A stretch of 64,000 nt of DNA from Limonium bicolor (lineage: Eukaryota > Streptophyta > Magnoliopsida > Caryophyllales > Plumbaginaceae): assembly GCA_023374045.1 (NCBI GenBank), contig CM041777.1, positions 461,495,827 to 461,559,826 of the forward strand. Reading direction: 5' to 3'. Position 1 is the stretch's first letter; each line of letters opens with the position of its first letter. Both the position numbers and the translations under genes were made by a program. The notes beneath the pieces are model-generated. The model saw only the letters and a program-made list of their open reading frames with translations, was not told the DNA's origin and did not search any database. Below, piece after piece: positions 32,880 through 46,471 of this stretch.

Positions 32880-34913
32880 TTTAATACCCCGGATCTAAAA
32901 ATGGTGATTAAATTACTCTAATATGATTATTAAAGGCCTAATGGTGCCTAAAGAGTATTGGTAAAGAAAATAAAACCAAAGTAAAGAGAAAACGCTTGAA
33001 AGCGAAAAAACGCTAAAATGCGCATTAAAATTTAAATAAGAATATATGATCTCGTAAGGGTCCGAGATGGATTCCTAAGGCTTAGTTAGCCGGGCCTAAT
33101 TAGTATACGGGAATGATTTCCGAAGAAAACGGATCCAAATAATGGATTAAAACGCTAACGGAGTTTTAAAGCACGTTTTTCGAGAAACCCGAAAACGTGA
33201 CTTTAAGTGGTCAAACGGACCCGTAAAAATTATAGTTGATTAAATAACTGTAATTAAGTATTAATGGAAGCTTAATAACCATTAAAATTAATTAAACGGC
33301 AAAATTCCGGAAAATGGACCCGGTAAATGAATAGTGTCGAAACTGGGAGACGTAACGCGTTTAATTCGAAAAGACGAAAACGACCCGGGCTATTAATTAA
33401 TGTGGACCGGTTTTAATTAATTAGTGTACACCCATTAATAGCTTGCTAGCTATTAAGTAATAACAAGACAAATAATAAATAAAGCAATAGTATAAAGTAA
33501 AAAGTAAAAAAAAAGTAAGTACCCACCCTCTCACCTTCTCCTTTCTTCATTCACGATTTGCTCCAGAATTTGCAAACTCCTTCTTCTCCTCTGTAACTCG
33601 CGAGACCGAACAGCACAACCCTCACCTTGTCTCACCTCTACCTTGCTCATTTCTCCACCAAATCACACGAAATTGGTACCGTTAGACTCCTCTCGGGAGA
33701 GCTTCGGTTTCCACCTAATTAAGACCCGATTCCTCCATCTTCATCTCCATCGACGTTGGAGCTTTTAAAGTTTGAAGAGTTGATTTCAACCCTTCTTCCC
33801 CACCTTGATGCCTTAAGGTATATAAGCAAGAGTTTCACTCATTTCTAACTAGTTCTTCCAATTTTGGAAAAATTCCTCCACGTTGAATATTTTCTCCATT
33901 TCAGTCGGTTTCTTCATGTCCTTGTGGAGTGGTGGAACTTCATCATTTCGATTGCCAAGCTCTCCTTTAGGATACCCTAAGGTAATATCTAAGCTAGAGC
34001 CTAAAAAAACTAGTGCTTGAAATACTAGTTTTGTGTGAAAGGTTTGAATTAATTAGGTTGTTATATGTGTATGGGGATATGGTTGTAGATGGAAATCTAG
34101 ACCCCCTTGTGTGTTGTGAAAACAAGTAAAGAATAATGGAGCAAAAGAAAGAGGAAGGAGAGGAAGAAAACCGAAAAAACTAACAAGTAATGAGCTCACC
34201 TTGAACTAGTTTTGTTGATTGCAAAACAGATTTGTGGGTGTTAAATTAATGGTCTTGTTTTTGTGTGGTTAAGATACTATAATCTGAAAGAGTAATGAGG
34301 ATGTTTAATGTTGTTTGAGTGTGAGGAATAAGCTTGGGAACTAAGCTAGTTTGTATGTGTGAATAAGGGGAATTTGAGGTGGTTTTAATGTCTAAACCAA
34401 ACAGAGGAGAAGAAGTGTTTGTGAGCATGTTTAGTGTGGTGAAAATGCTTAGTAAAGCAAGCAAGTGCTGTCAAATTTTACTTGGAAACCAAGGGTGATT
34501 AAGAGTGTGAAACCTAGGAAAAACTAGGTATGTTTAGAATATGGAAGTGAGTGGTAAATCACTTGGAATTTGGAAGAGGAAGAGAAAGGTGCTTGGAGTA
34601 GAACTGGAGAGGAAAATAATGTCATTTGGGTGTTAGGAATGACATTAGTGAGTGAGGTTTGAATGGTAAGAGAGGGTACCAAAATCTGTTACAATCTGAT
34701 AAAAAACAAGAGAAAAATTAGTTTGTAAGTGTAAAAGAATCTAAGTGAAATTAACTAGAATGGTGAGTGTACTTGGAGCTTAGTTTAAGTTGTTTAGAAG
34801 AGTGATTAAGTGCTCAAACATGTAGATCATAAGTGTGAAAGATTGGAAAATCAATGGTGAAAGATAGAGTTGTAACAGATTTAGAAACTCCAAATCTGTA
34901 AAATCTGTAGCAG

Positions 34914-35168
34914 GGTCCGGACCTAGTCCATGGACAAAGTCCCGGACCACCCCCCTTTATTCACCCGAGAATTTCCTACCATGTTTGGTCCGGGACTGAG
35001 TCTGGTACAAGGTCCCGGACCACCTGCTAAAATCACCCGAGAATTTACCCTGCACTTGGTCCGGGACTTGGGGTATGGACAAGGTCCCGGACCACCCCAT
35101 GAAAAGTAGCCGAGAGTTTGGCCATGTATAGGTCCGGGACTTAGGGTGGGAACCAAGTCCCGGACCAC
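34914..35168 (+). repeat. Tandem hairpin array in C 5' LTR, unrelated sequence to A/B
   Basis: Four units with a ~72-bp period. Each has GGTCCGGGACTT, a spacer and AAGTCCCGGACC (or AAGGTCCCGGACC), giving a ~12-bp stem. It occupies the same place in the LTR as the ACCGACCTTG array of A and B but is a different sequence. Confidence 0.85.
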
Positions 35169-36732
35169 CCCCAGAAACCTACAGAGAGCATTTTAAAGGT
35201 TGTAATTGATGGGGGTTTAAGTGTTAATGATGTTATAGAGATGTTAAGGCCTTGTTTGGTGACATGTAAAGGCCCTAGGAAGTGTAAGAAAGTGTTAGAA
35301 GTGATTGAGAAGTGAGAACTCAAATTAACAAAAGTAAAACCGGGTTAACGGGATAACGGGGAAAATACGGGAATAGCATTTAATTATGTACCGTATGATC
35401 TTAGTATTAATAATAATCTTTGAAACATTATCAAGAGTCGTGCATGACCCGAGCATGGTGAGATGCCACGGTAAAGTAAAAACCCCCGGTGAAAGGTATG
35501 ATTTTCTATACTCCGCGTGCTAACTGAGTTACGTTGATTTGTGTGTTTTGTGTGCCGGCTAATCAAGATTAAAGCATGAAAATAATCCATTGTTTGATTA
35601 TGTATGCCTTGTTGTATGTTGAATGAGCTAACATACTTGTATGCCGGTGTGGTCTAACATAGTGAATGGACCGACTCGTAGTGAGTAACGTTTGGCTAGA
35701 GACCCATAGATCGGGTCGACGCTTATGATAACGAAAACGTGCAAACACACAAACTATCCGTTAAAGTATAACGATAACGCAAACGTATGAAGTCTCTAGA
35801 ATGCGAGGAGATGTACGGGTTGAGCGAATACCCGATAACGGTTAGGAAACCGCATTGAAACAATCCACGAAACAAATGAGAGTGGAAAGATAAGTGAACC
35901 TCCTTCAAGAGGATTTAAGATAGTTCGAAGATGTGAACTAGTGATGAAGGTAAAAGAGACCTGAGGGATTAGTAGCTCCTTGAGACATGGTCGACCTCTT
36001 ATATGAGGATTTTACCTGAAATATGCAAATAACCGAAAGTATGGTAAAGTAATGTATGGGTAACTCTTAAAACCTAAGATTAACCAAATTTAAGTAATGT
36101 TCCCAAGGTCATTAGAAACATCGAGAGTGATGCTTCTGGACTAATATACATAATATTATTATAACTCCGAGAGAGGAGAGTATGGAAATGTAAGTAGTCC
36201 GAGAGCAGTCGGACCTAAGTAAATGAGATAGGAACTAAGAGAGAGTTCCGTGAGCTAGTTGAACCTTTCCACCATGCTAGACCCAGAGTAGGGTCGAAAC
36301 CGGGGAAGTAAGACTATGCTAGAGAGCCATGAGTTTTTGGCCTAAGTTTGTATTAAGAGTAACAAGCGTGACGTAGGAGACCTGTAGCGTCCCGAGAATC
36401 TACAAGAGCTTGAGTATAATTAACCCCAAGAGTGTGGGTGAGATAATAAGTATAAGAACCCGAGAGAATGGGTGAGTATAGTACGAGTAGCCCAGGAGAA
36501 TGGGTGTGTATATGAACAAGTAACCCGAGAGAGAGGGTGAGATAATGAATAAGTAAACAAGGCAAGGTGAGGTATAACCTCTCAAGGCCTAAGAGTAAGC
36601 AGATACAACTAACAACCTTGTTATGTTAGTTAGGAATTGTGTTCCGTGATTGGATGTAGATTCGTTGAGTAATACACATATATATTGTATTGCTATGATG
36701 CATGTTGTTTGACTAATGAACTCCATGTATAT

Positions 36733-36832
36733 CCGACAAAAGTAGTCGGCGTACCCCGGTTAGCGCTCGGGTATGCGAATTTCATATGCAGCGTTAAGCT
36801 GAGCCCCTAGGGGCGATGTTTTTATTTTACAG
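36733..36832 (+). promoter_or_regulatory. Conserved LTR hairpin cassette (C 5' LTR)
   Basis: CCGAC...GTCGG, TACCCCG...CGGGTA, CAGCGTTAAGCTG, CCCCTAGGGG, then GTTTTTATTTTACAG|GTAC. The acceptor-like site is the strongest of the set. The 3' LTR copy is at 46043-46143, where the second stem is fully paired. Confidence 0.65.
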
Positions 36833-37164
36833 GTACACCGAAGATGTTACCGTTCGAGAGTGGACGGGGTCGGTGGGTTGCATGGGTAGTTAGTTTTAAT
36901 TACTTATGTATTGAAGGAAGTGTAAGACCGAATATGTTGTCGGCATCCATTCATTGTAGACTCGGTATAGTAAAGAAAGATTTGAGTATTGTATTTGTAA
37001 TGTGTACTCGGTTGTTCCAGTTCATCAGACCGTTACGGTATGTAAGTTTAGCCTGGTTAGCCACATGGGTGGCTAACGACGTTGTTTCACCCTCGTTGTA
37101 ATTAGAGTTCCGCTGCGTGATTAAGAGGTAATGATGAGATTAACGGTTGGGGTGTTACAAAAAA

Positions 37165-37178
37165 TGGTATCACAGAGC
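37165..37178 (+). promoter_or_regulatory. Primer binding site of element C, with CA insertion
   Basis: TGGTATCACAGAGC, the tRNA-iMet PBS with an extra CA in the middle. AGAGCGA can still pair with TCGCTCT downstream. Confidence 0.8.
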
Positions 37179-38097
37179 GAAGTATCGCTCTGATGACTGG
37201 AAATACCGAGCTTAGGAGATACCGAGTTAGGAATTAGAGACTTAGGGCTAAGGGTTGAGTGGTAGCGTGAGAGATGCGCTAGTTAGGAACTTCCATAAGT
37301 ACTGGATACCTACAATACCAACCCGCCCTCCACAATCCCCGTATTAAAAGCTCGGGGAAGAACGCCAGAGAGACGGGGAAACCCGATCTGGCAGTTATAA
37401 AATATTTTAATATGAACCAGAACCTGTCATGCGGTAGATCCTGAGAACCGGAAACCCCGGCGATGGATCCCGCTGGAGTGACAATAACCGCACTCAATGG
37501 CGTGAGGTCGAGAAATCCTATTCCAGGGAGACCAAAATCTGTTGGCCTCGGGGCGACATGCTAGCAGTCGCGAGAACCCACGGTCGAGCAGCAGCAAGAA
37601 GGATGCACCAACCATGCAACAGGCGGATTCTTGAGAACTAACAAGAACCTGGGACACATGTCTACGGACCGCCATAATTAAATAATACCGACCAATGGTA
37701 TACCATTGACTAAGCATCTAGTCAAAGGTAGATGCACCCACCCTGCCACACCCAAGAGGTTGCAATACTTAACTGATATAGCTTGGACAGCTACAAGCAT
37801 AATTACGGGATATACCCGAATAGGACTACTGAAGTAGAGCCTAAATGACTTAAACCTCGGTAACCATTGTGAAGACGTGGGAACGAGCAACGAGGTAGAT
37901 CATGGAACTAAATAATTAAGGAACTCCTAGAGTGGAGAAGCACCTAAATGAATGACAGCCATGTCAAGATGAATATGAAGCAGCTCTAAGGAGTAGTTAT
38001 CCAACTAAAGGATCAAGGAAGAGCCGACAAGGCTACCAAATACAATGTGAACAATACCGTGACCGGTATGAGTTAACCTAAAAACCACCTGTACCGC

Positions 38098-38118
38098 GCA
38101 CTTGCCATGGCAAGTGCA
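38098..38118 (+). other. Conserved internal hairpin in element C
   Basis: CACTTGCCATGGCAAGTG, a perfect palindrome. Counterpart of 5353-5374 in element A. Confidence 0.55.
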
Positions 38119-40760
38119 GTATTAATGCGATTATTAAGAGGCGCTTTGACAAGTGACTAGTACTTAGCAAGTACCAAGACGGCAAGAGAAGCCAATATGG
38201 CAAGACAAACCTTAAGAATTCTGAAATGAAACCCTGGGAAGGCTGAATGGCCTGACCATTGTATTGAGAATATACCGTCAGCAAGAGGCTAGACCTGGTA
38301 AGAAGTAACCGGCATTGAAATGCCGTAAAGAATTTATTTTCAAACTCAATTTTTCTTTCAAACGCAAAATTTTCCAAAAACCCCCAAATTTTTAAAACTA
38401 ACCAGAGAATCACGGTAAGTTATCATAGGACGATATAAGAGGAGTTGGCAACAGAATACTTCACTTAGGCGTGTGACCGACACTACGGTGTACTAAACGA
38501 GACATGGAACGACCGCACTCCGAAGGAGCTTGCGGGCCTGACAGACCAATTATGAGTTAGTCGGGTAAGTGGTAACGTATCAATAAGATACTCCATGTAT
38601 GTATACAAGTAGAGTACGGAACACGGGAAGTAGCCCACTCCATACTACGGACGAAAGAGCCAATCCAAACCAGGACAGTTGGACACCTCGAATGATCGAA
38701 GAACACAAAGAAGTTTATGAAGCTAAGGAGTCTAGAAACCAGAAAGGTAACAAACCTAAGGACATGCGTGGAGAAGTGCGAGAAGCACAGAGTATTAGGT
38801 ATAGACATTGGATATGTCTTAGGAAATACTTAATGACTGGAATGAATACCAGTGTAAGCAATACGGCGAATGCCTAAATGAACTTATTGATGTTACGATA
38901 AACGGGATAGAATTCCCACATTATACCTCACTGAAGAGAGTAACGACCTGACCAAGAAAGTAAAGGAAGAGCACCAATGATCTACCCAATAACGGGAGAT
39001 GTTACAACCCTAAACGGGATAGTCAAGTATATAACCGCAAGGCAGAGTAAGAACTGAATATACCCATGAATTCAGGCCAGATGAGATGGCAAAACTCAGT
39101 AACACCCAGGAGCAATCCGAGAAGGGTGTCGGAGTCAACAGTAGTTGAACGAACATCGTGTTGAGAATACAAGTGTTAAAGCAAACACTCGGGTAGAACC
39201 CGAAGGGATCCCTCGTAATAAGGGATACCCTAAATTGCCAGAGGGCATGAATTAATAGCAAAGTACAAAAGGGCCTTTCGGGTACGGAAGTGTGGTGAGA
39301 CAACCATATCAAGAGCCCAGTAATATCTTCCAAACCATTTAATGGCATACAGAGAAGGAGAAACCTGTTTGAGCAGCCCGCATAGAGCGTGGCGAGGCAA
39401 TATGGCTTGTAAGCCGGTAAAACCAACTACAATACGTAGATTCAAACGTTGCAAAACATATGCATAAAGGCATAAGAGTTAATGTGGAGCACGAACCACT
39501 ACCTTAGAGTGGGGACACCACTTGATATTGTGGAGCCTATGGAGCGGTAATTGCGTGAATCGTCCAGAGAAAGGCTACCACCCATGAATGTAATGTGAAA
39601 CCGCTAGAGCGGTGTAGTCAACTTGAGCATGTGTTTATTGCCAAGGAATAATTTGAACAGAGATAGTATGTAGAAAGGTTTGATAGCAGTGGAAAGAAAC
39701 CGAGAGAGTAATCGGATTAGTAGTAAACACTGTATGTGTGCAGTATGAATTGCAGAGTAAACGATGCGCAGTAAGTGTAAAGATTTTGGAGTAATATATT
39801 TTTTGTTGAGCCAAGTTAATGGCAAGCCATAGTATAAATGGCGGGAGTACATGAGCGGAAGCTAAAATAGTAGCGGATGCCATATAAGCGAATGTTGTAA
39901 TGAGTAGAGCATGATACACAGTAACAGATAATGATACGGAGCTGATGAGAGAACGTGGTAAAGGAGACATAATCATTCCTATCTCATGAGAGATTTACTG
40001 TCAAGGGTTTACGCTTCTGCACTCTGTATGACTGAGTGTTTTGGTATTGCTCTTGTGCGGTAATGATCGAGTGGGAGAGCCAGGAATTGAGAATGTCAAC
40101 GAAGCCTGTTGAGTGAGAATCTAGAGAGATAACCGTGCGGCCATTGGCCAAAGATGCACAAAGAACGTGGGCAGTAACCCACAGGGCCCAGGATCGATGT
40201 GTGGAAAAGGAAGTAGTATGAATGAGGAATTCTTGTACAGAAACAAGTAAACAAACGTAATTCAAATTCAGAAGCAACTGTTAATCGAGGAAGCACTACA
40301 TATTAAGTAGTAGCTTGACCTCAACCGACAACAAGTCGGGGAAAGTAAGTGAATAATCACGAAGGTATACAGTGTTATACGAAATAGATTTCCAGAGAAT
40401 TGGAGAGAAAATCTATAACTCATCGAATTGCATACGGTAAGAGATACCTAGCGACGATTGAAAACCTTCATTCCCAAGACACAAAGGGATAAAAGGGAGT
40501 GGATTAAATACATTGAGAACACCAACGGGCGAATTAAGCTCTAGTTATCAGGTCACACAGTAGAAGCTCGTGGACCGTAATTCAAAGGTAAGCATACCTA
40601 GCAAATGTGAGTAGATGGCTCATCATAATGCCTTGAAGCCTTAGAGGCTAGAACCGAGCCCGGTTATGAGTTAATTAACCACATTGAAGTTAAAACACTT
40701 CATGATACTCGAATTAGTGAACCAATGTTCAGTGATAACATGTGGTTAGTTACGCGGGTG

Positions 40761-40785
40761 TAACCCCTTTTAAGGGGGGTAGGGC
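40761..40785 (+). promoter_or_regulatory. Second, internal polypurine tract of element C
   Basis: AACCCCTTTTAAGGGGGGT followed by AGGGC, about 1.4 kb before the true PPT at 42196. Same core as in A, B and D. Confidence 0.65.
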
Positions 40786-42208
40786 GAGAAACCGCTTAGA
40801 GTATGTTTTACGTTTAGTGCGTAAACTACTATGTGCATAGCACAAAAGAATTGTTTTGATGATTGGAACTTATGTTACATAACATATGTACCCATTCATT
40901 GTGTAATAATGATTAATGTGCATGAGTGATGCAAGTAACGAGTATGTAATATTTATGAAAGAGGAGTAGAGAGACTCTTAGGGAATGAGAATCCCTATAG
41001 TATATGTCTAGTGAGATTAGACATGAGACATAATGAGTACGAATTGGTATGAAACCGATGTGGAACCTTGTAGGGAGTGGGTTCCCTAGGTGATTTTATT
41101 TGAGAATGATTGATGGAGTGAGTTCCATCCTTTGGAGTTGTATGTTATATGTTTTAAATTAAGTAACAATTTGAGTAAAAGAGGCCATAAGTATGGAATA
41201 CCTAGGTAAGTAGTGAAGCAATGAGAATGACAAATGACCTAAGTACTAGGAACTAGAGATGAATTGAAACGAATTGTTTCGTGAATATGACTAGAAAGAG
41301 TAAAGATAGAAAACGAAAATGTTTGACTATCTGCTTGTTTGAAACTGACGTGGGAGGTGGAACTTGATCTGCTAGCGATCAAGGGATACCGAACACAAAT
41401 TGGAGTGGAAGGATAGTTCAACACTGATGCTGATCACATCAGGGTTGGATGATTCTCGAAGCTCCCTATAAGTGGTCACAAGCAATCACGCTAAGAAAAG
41501 ATGCAGCTACCATAAATTTGATTTGGAGTTGTGTGATGTTTTAAAAACAATTTCCAAACAGAATTTGAAAAGGAATTTCTTCAAGTATGAAGATGGAAAT
41601 GAAAACTGGTTTTTTAACTGCTATCACCCACCGGTTTTGTGGCCTTAAGTCTTGATGACCGGTAGAGCGGTGGGCGTGTACTAGTTTTGAAACCATTGCA
41701 CCGTACGTGCGGCGGTCCTAAGTGACCGGTTGGGGCGGTGACAGTGTGTGATTTTTCCAAAGGCAGCGGGACGGGGAGAGTACCCTGAGACGATCCTGTG
41801 TTGAGTGAGTCAACCAGAGTGCCTGAGGATATGTATATATGTGTAATTTTGATCAGAACCGAAGGGACCGTGGGCCAGAGAGAGTAAGTGCCCATTTGTC
41901 ATGAAACGGCCGTGGACCAGAGAGCGTAAGTGTCCAACGTGACCGGTACCTGAGGGATCAGTAGTATACTCCATATGGATTCGAGGACTGCTGTGCCTTC
42001 TTGTCTTCGGACCGATTCCATGAGAGAGTAAAAGGGTATTTTTGATTGCTATACATGCTGTGATTTGTGTGGGTATGTGTAGTATGAAATGTGACTGACT
42101 TGTGGAGTCTGTAAGGTTATACGTGTATTATAACTTGGCATAGTACGCCCTGAGAGTAACCATCTAGATTCACCAACTTTGAGGACAAAGTTCCTAAGGG
42201 GGGTAGAT

Positions 42209-45200
42209 TTTAATACCCCGGATCTAAAAATGGTGATTAAATTACTCTAATATGATTATTAAAGGCCTAATGGTGCCTAAAGAGTATTGGTAAAGAAAAT
42301 AAAACCAAAAGTAAAGAGAAACGCTTGAAAAGCGAAAAACGCTAAAATGCGCATTAAAATTTAAATAAGAGATATATGATCTCGTAAGGGTCCGAGATGG
42401 ATTCCTAAGGCTTAGTTAGGCCTAATTAGTATACGGGAATGATTCCCGAAGAAAACGGATCCAAATAATGGATTAAAACGCTAACGGAGTTTTAAAGCAC
42501 GTTTTTCGAGAAACCCGAAAACGTGACTTTAAGTGGTCAAACGGACCCGTAAAAATTATAGTTGATTAAATAACTGTAATTAAGTATTAATGGAAGCTTA
42601 ATAACCATTAAAATTAATTAAACGAAAATTCCGGAAACGGACCCGTAAATGAATAGTGTCGAAACCGGGAGACGTAACGCGTTTAATTCGAAAAGATGAA
42701 AAACGACCCGGGCTATTAATTAATGTGGACCGTTTTAATTAATAAGTGTACACCCATTAATAGCTTGCTAGCTATTAAGTAATAACAAGACAAATAAATA
42801 AATAACAATAGTATAAAGTAAAAAGTAAAAAAAAGTAAAGTACCCACCCTCTCACCTTCTCCTTTCTTCATTCACGATTTGCTCCAGAATTTGCAAACTC
42901 CTTCTTCTCCCTGTAACTCTGTACTCGCGAGACCAAACAGCACACCTCACCTTGTCTCACCTCTACCTTGCTCATTTCTCCCAAATCACACACGAAATTG
43001 GTACCGTTAGACTCCTCTCGGTGAGAGCTTCGGTTTCCACCTAATTAAGACCCGATTCCTCCATCTTCATCTCCATCGACGTTGGAGCTTTAAAGTTTGA
43101 AGAGTTGATTTCACCCTTCTTCCCCACCTTGATGCCTTAAGGTAATAATAAGCAAGAGTTTCACTCATTTCTAACTAGTTTTCTCAATTTTGGAAAAATT
43201 CCTCCACGTTGAATATTTTCTCCATTTCAGTCGGTTTCTTCATGTCCTTGTGGAGTGGTGGAACTTCATCATTTCGATTGCCAAGCTCTCCTTTAGGATA
43301 CCCTAAGGTAATATCTAAGCTAGAGCCTAAAAAAACTAGTGCTTGAAATACTAGTTTTTGTGTGGGGTTAAATTAATTAGGTTGTTATATGTGTATGGGG
43401 ATATGGTTGTAGATGGCAATCTAGACCCCCTTGTGTGTTGTGAAAACAAGTAAAGATAATGGAGCAAAAGAAAGAGGAAGGAGAGGAAGAAAACCGAAAA
43501 AACTAACAAGGTAATGAGCTCACCTTGAACTAGTTTTGTTGATTGCAAAACAGATTTGTGGGTGTTAAATTAATGGTCTTGTTTTTGTGTGTTAAGATAC
43601 TATAATCTGAAAGAGTAATGAGGATGTTTAATGTTGTTTGAGTGTGAGGAATAAGCTTGGGAACTAAGCTAGTTTGTATGTGTGAATAAGGGGAATTTGA
43701 GGTGGTTTTAATGTCTAAACCAAACAGAGGAGAAGAAGTGTTTGTGAGCATGTTTAGTGTGGTGAAAATGCTTAGTAAAGCAAGCAAGTGTTGTCAATTT
43801 TACTTGGAAACCAAGGGTGATTAAGAGTGTGAAACCTAGGAAAAACTAGGTATGTTTAGAATATGGAAGTGAGTGGTAATTACTTGGAATTTGGAAGAAG
43901 AGAAAGGTGCTTGGAGTAGCTGGAGAGGAAAATAATGTCATTTGGGTGTTAGGAATGACATTAGTGAGTGAGGTTTGAATGGTAAGAAGAGGGTACCAAA
44001 ATCTGTTACAATCTGATAGAAAACAAGAGAAAAATTAGTTGTAAGTGTAAAAGAATCTAAGTGAATTAACTAGAATGGTGAGTGTACTTGGAGCTTAGTT
44101 TAAGTTGGTTTAGAAGAGTGATTAAGTGCTCAAACATGTAGATCATAAGTGTGAAAGATTGGAAATCAATGGTGAAAGAATAGAGTTGTAACAGATTTAG
44201 AAACTCCAAATCTGTAAAATCTGTAGCAGGGTCCGGGACCTAGTCCATGGACAAAGTCCCGGACCACCCCCTTTATTCACCCGAGAATTTCCTACCATGT
44301 TTGGTCCGGGACTTGAGTCTGGTACATCCCGGTCCCGGACCACCTGCTAAAATCACCCGAGAATTTACCCTGCTTGGTCCGGGACTTGGGGTATGGACAA
44401 GGTCCCGGACCACCCCATGAAAAGTAGCCGAGAGTTTGGCCATGTATAGGTCCGGGACTTAGGGTGGGAACCAAGTCCCGGACTACCCCCAAAACCTACA
44501 GAGAGCATTTTAAAGGTTGTAATTGATGGGGGTTTAAGTGTTAATGATGTTATAAGATGTTAGGCCTTGTTTGGTGACATGTAAAGGCCTAGGAAGTGTA
44601 AGAAAGTGTTAGAAGTGATTGAGAAGTGAGAACTCAAATTAACAAAAGTAAAACCGGGTTAACGGGATAACGGGGAAAATACGGGAATAGCATTTAATTA
44701 TGTACCGTATGATCTTAGTATTAATAATAATGTTTGAAACATTATCAGAGAGTCGTGCATGACCCGAGCATGGTGAGATGCCACGGTAAAGTAAAAACCC
44801 CGGTGAAAGGTATGATTTTCTCATACTCTCCGCGTGCTAACCGAGTTACGTTGATTTGTGTGTCTGTGTGCCGGCTTAATCAAGATTAAAGCATGAAAAT
44901 AATCCATGTTTAATTATGTATGCCTTGTTGTATGTTGAATGAGCTAACATACTTGTATGCCGGTGTGGTCTAACATAGTGAATGGACCGACTCGTAGTGA
45001 GTAACGTTTGGCTAGAGACCCATAGATCGGGTCGACACTTATGATAACGAAAACGTGCAAACACATAAACTATCCGTTAAAGTATAACGATAACGCAAAC
45101 GTATGAACTCTCTATAATGCGAGGAGATGTACGGGTTAAGCGAATACCCGATAACGGTTAGGAAACCGCATTGAAACAATCCATGAAACAATGAGAGTGG

Positions 45201-46471
45201 AAAGATAAGTGAACCTCCTTCAAGAGGATTTAAGATAGTTCGAAGATGTGAACTAGTGATGAAGGTAAAAGAGACCTGAGGGATTAGTAGCTCCTTTGAG
45301 ACATGGTCGACCTCCTATATGAGGATTTTACCTGAAATATGCAAATAACCGAAAGTATGAGTAAAGTAAATGTATGGGTAACTCTTAAAACCTAAGATTA
45401 ACCAAATTTAAGTAATGTTCCCAAGGTCATTAGAAACAGAGTGATGCTTCTGGACTAATATACATAATATTATTATAACTCCGAGAGAGGAGAGTATGGG
45501 AATGTAAGTAGTCCGAGAGCAGTCGGACCTAAGTAAATGAGATAGGAACTAAGAGAGAGTTCCGTGAGCTAGTTGAACCTTTCCACCATGCTAGACCCAG
45601 AGTAGGGTTGAAACCGGGGAAGTAAGACTATGCTAGAGAGCCATGAGTTTTGGCCTAAGTATGTATTAAGAGTAACAAGCGTGACGTAGGAGACCTGTAG
45701 TGTCTCGAGAATCTACAAGAGCTTGAGTATAATTAACCCAAGAGTGTGGGTGAGATAATAAGTATAAGAACCCGAGAGAATGGGTGAGTATAGTACGAGT
45801 AGCCCAGGAGAATGGGTGTGTGTATGAACAAGTAACCCGAGAGAGAGGGTGAGATAATGAATAAGTAAACAAGGCAAGGTGAGGTATAACCCTCAAGGCC
45901 TAAGAGTAAGCAGATACAACTAACAACCTTGTTATGTTAGTTAGGAATTGTGTTCCGTGATTGGATGTAGATTCGTTGAGTAATACCATATATATTGTAT
46001 TGCTATGATGCATTTTGTTTGACTAATGAACTCCATGTATATCCGACAAAAGTAGTCGGCATACCCCGGTTAGCGCTCGGGGTATGCGAATTTCATATGC
46101 AGCGTTAAGCTGAGCCCCTAGGGGCGATGTTTTTATTTTACAGGTACACCGAAGATGTTACCGTTCGAGAGTGGGACGGGGTCGGTGGGTTGCATGGGTA
46201 GTTAATTTTAATTACTTATGTATTGAAGGAAGTGTAAGACCGAATATGTTGTCGGCATCCATTCATTGTAGACTCGGTATAGTAAAGAAAGATTTGAGTA
46301 TTGTATTTGTAATGTGTACTCGGTTGTTCCAGTTCATCAGACCGTTACGGTATGTAAGTTTAGCCTAGTTAGCCACAGGGTGGCTAACGGCGTTGTTTCA
46401 CACCCTCGTTGTAATTAGAGTTCCGCTGCGTGATTAAGAGGTAATGATGAGATTAACGGTTGGGGTGTTCA
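42209..46471 (+). mobile_element. Element C, 3' LTR
   Basis: Starts after the PPT and ends GGGGTGTTCA, one base short of the GGGGTGTTACA of the 5' copy. Hairpin array at about 44230-44490. No clear target duplication is visible with the flank of the 5' LTR. Confidence 0.88.
44230..44490 (+). repeat. Tandem hairpin array in C 3' LTR
   Basis: Four GGTCCGGGACTT/AAGTCCCGGACC units matching 34914-35168, with small length differences. Confidence 0.82.

Larger units (their letters stand above)
32880..37159 (+). mobile_element. Element C, 5' LTR
   Basis: Repeated at 42209-46471. It begins TTTAATACCCCGG, where relatives have TGAAATACCCCG, so the expected terminal TG reads TT in both copies. It ends GGGGTGTTACA before the PBS. 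Hairpin array at 34914-35168, cassette at 36733-36832. AAG|GTAA donor-like sites near 33815 and 33980. Confidence 0.9.
37160..42208 (+). mobile_element. Element C internal domain (non-coding, LARD-like)
   Basis: About 5.05 kb with no recognisable retroelement protein. It aligns with the internal domain of A through the PBS region, the CACTTGCC hairpin (38098-38118), the GGCCTGACAGA segment (about 38535), the CTCTGCACTCTGTATGACTGAG segment (about 40017) and the 3' end. It ends in the PPT AAGGGGGGTAGA (42196-42207), preceded by the AACTTTGAGGACAAAGTT hairpin. Confidence 0.8.
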
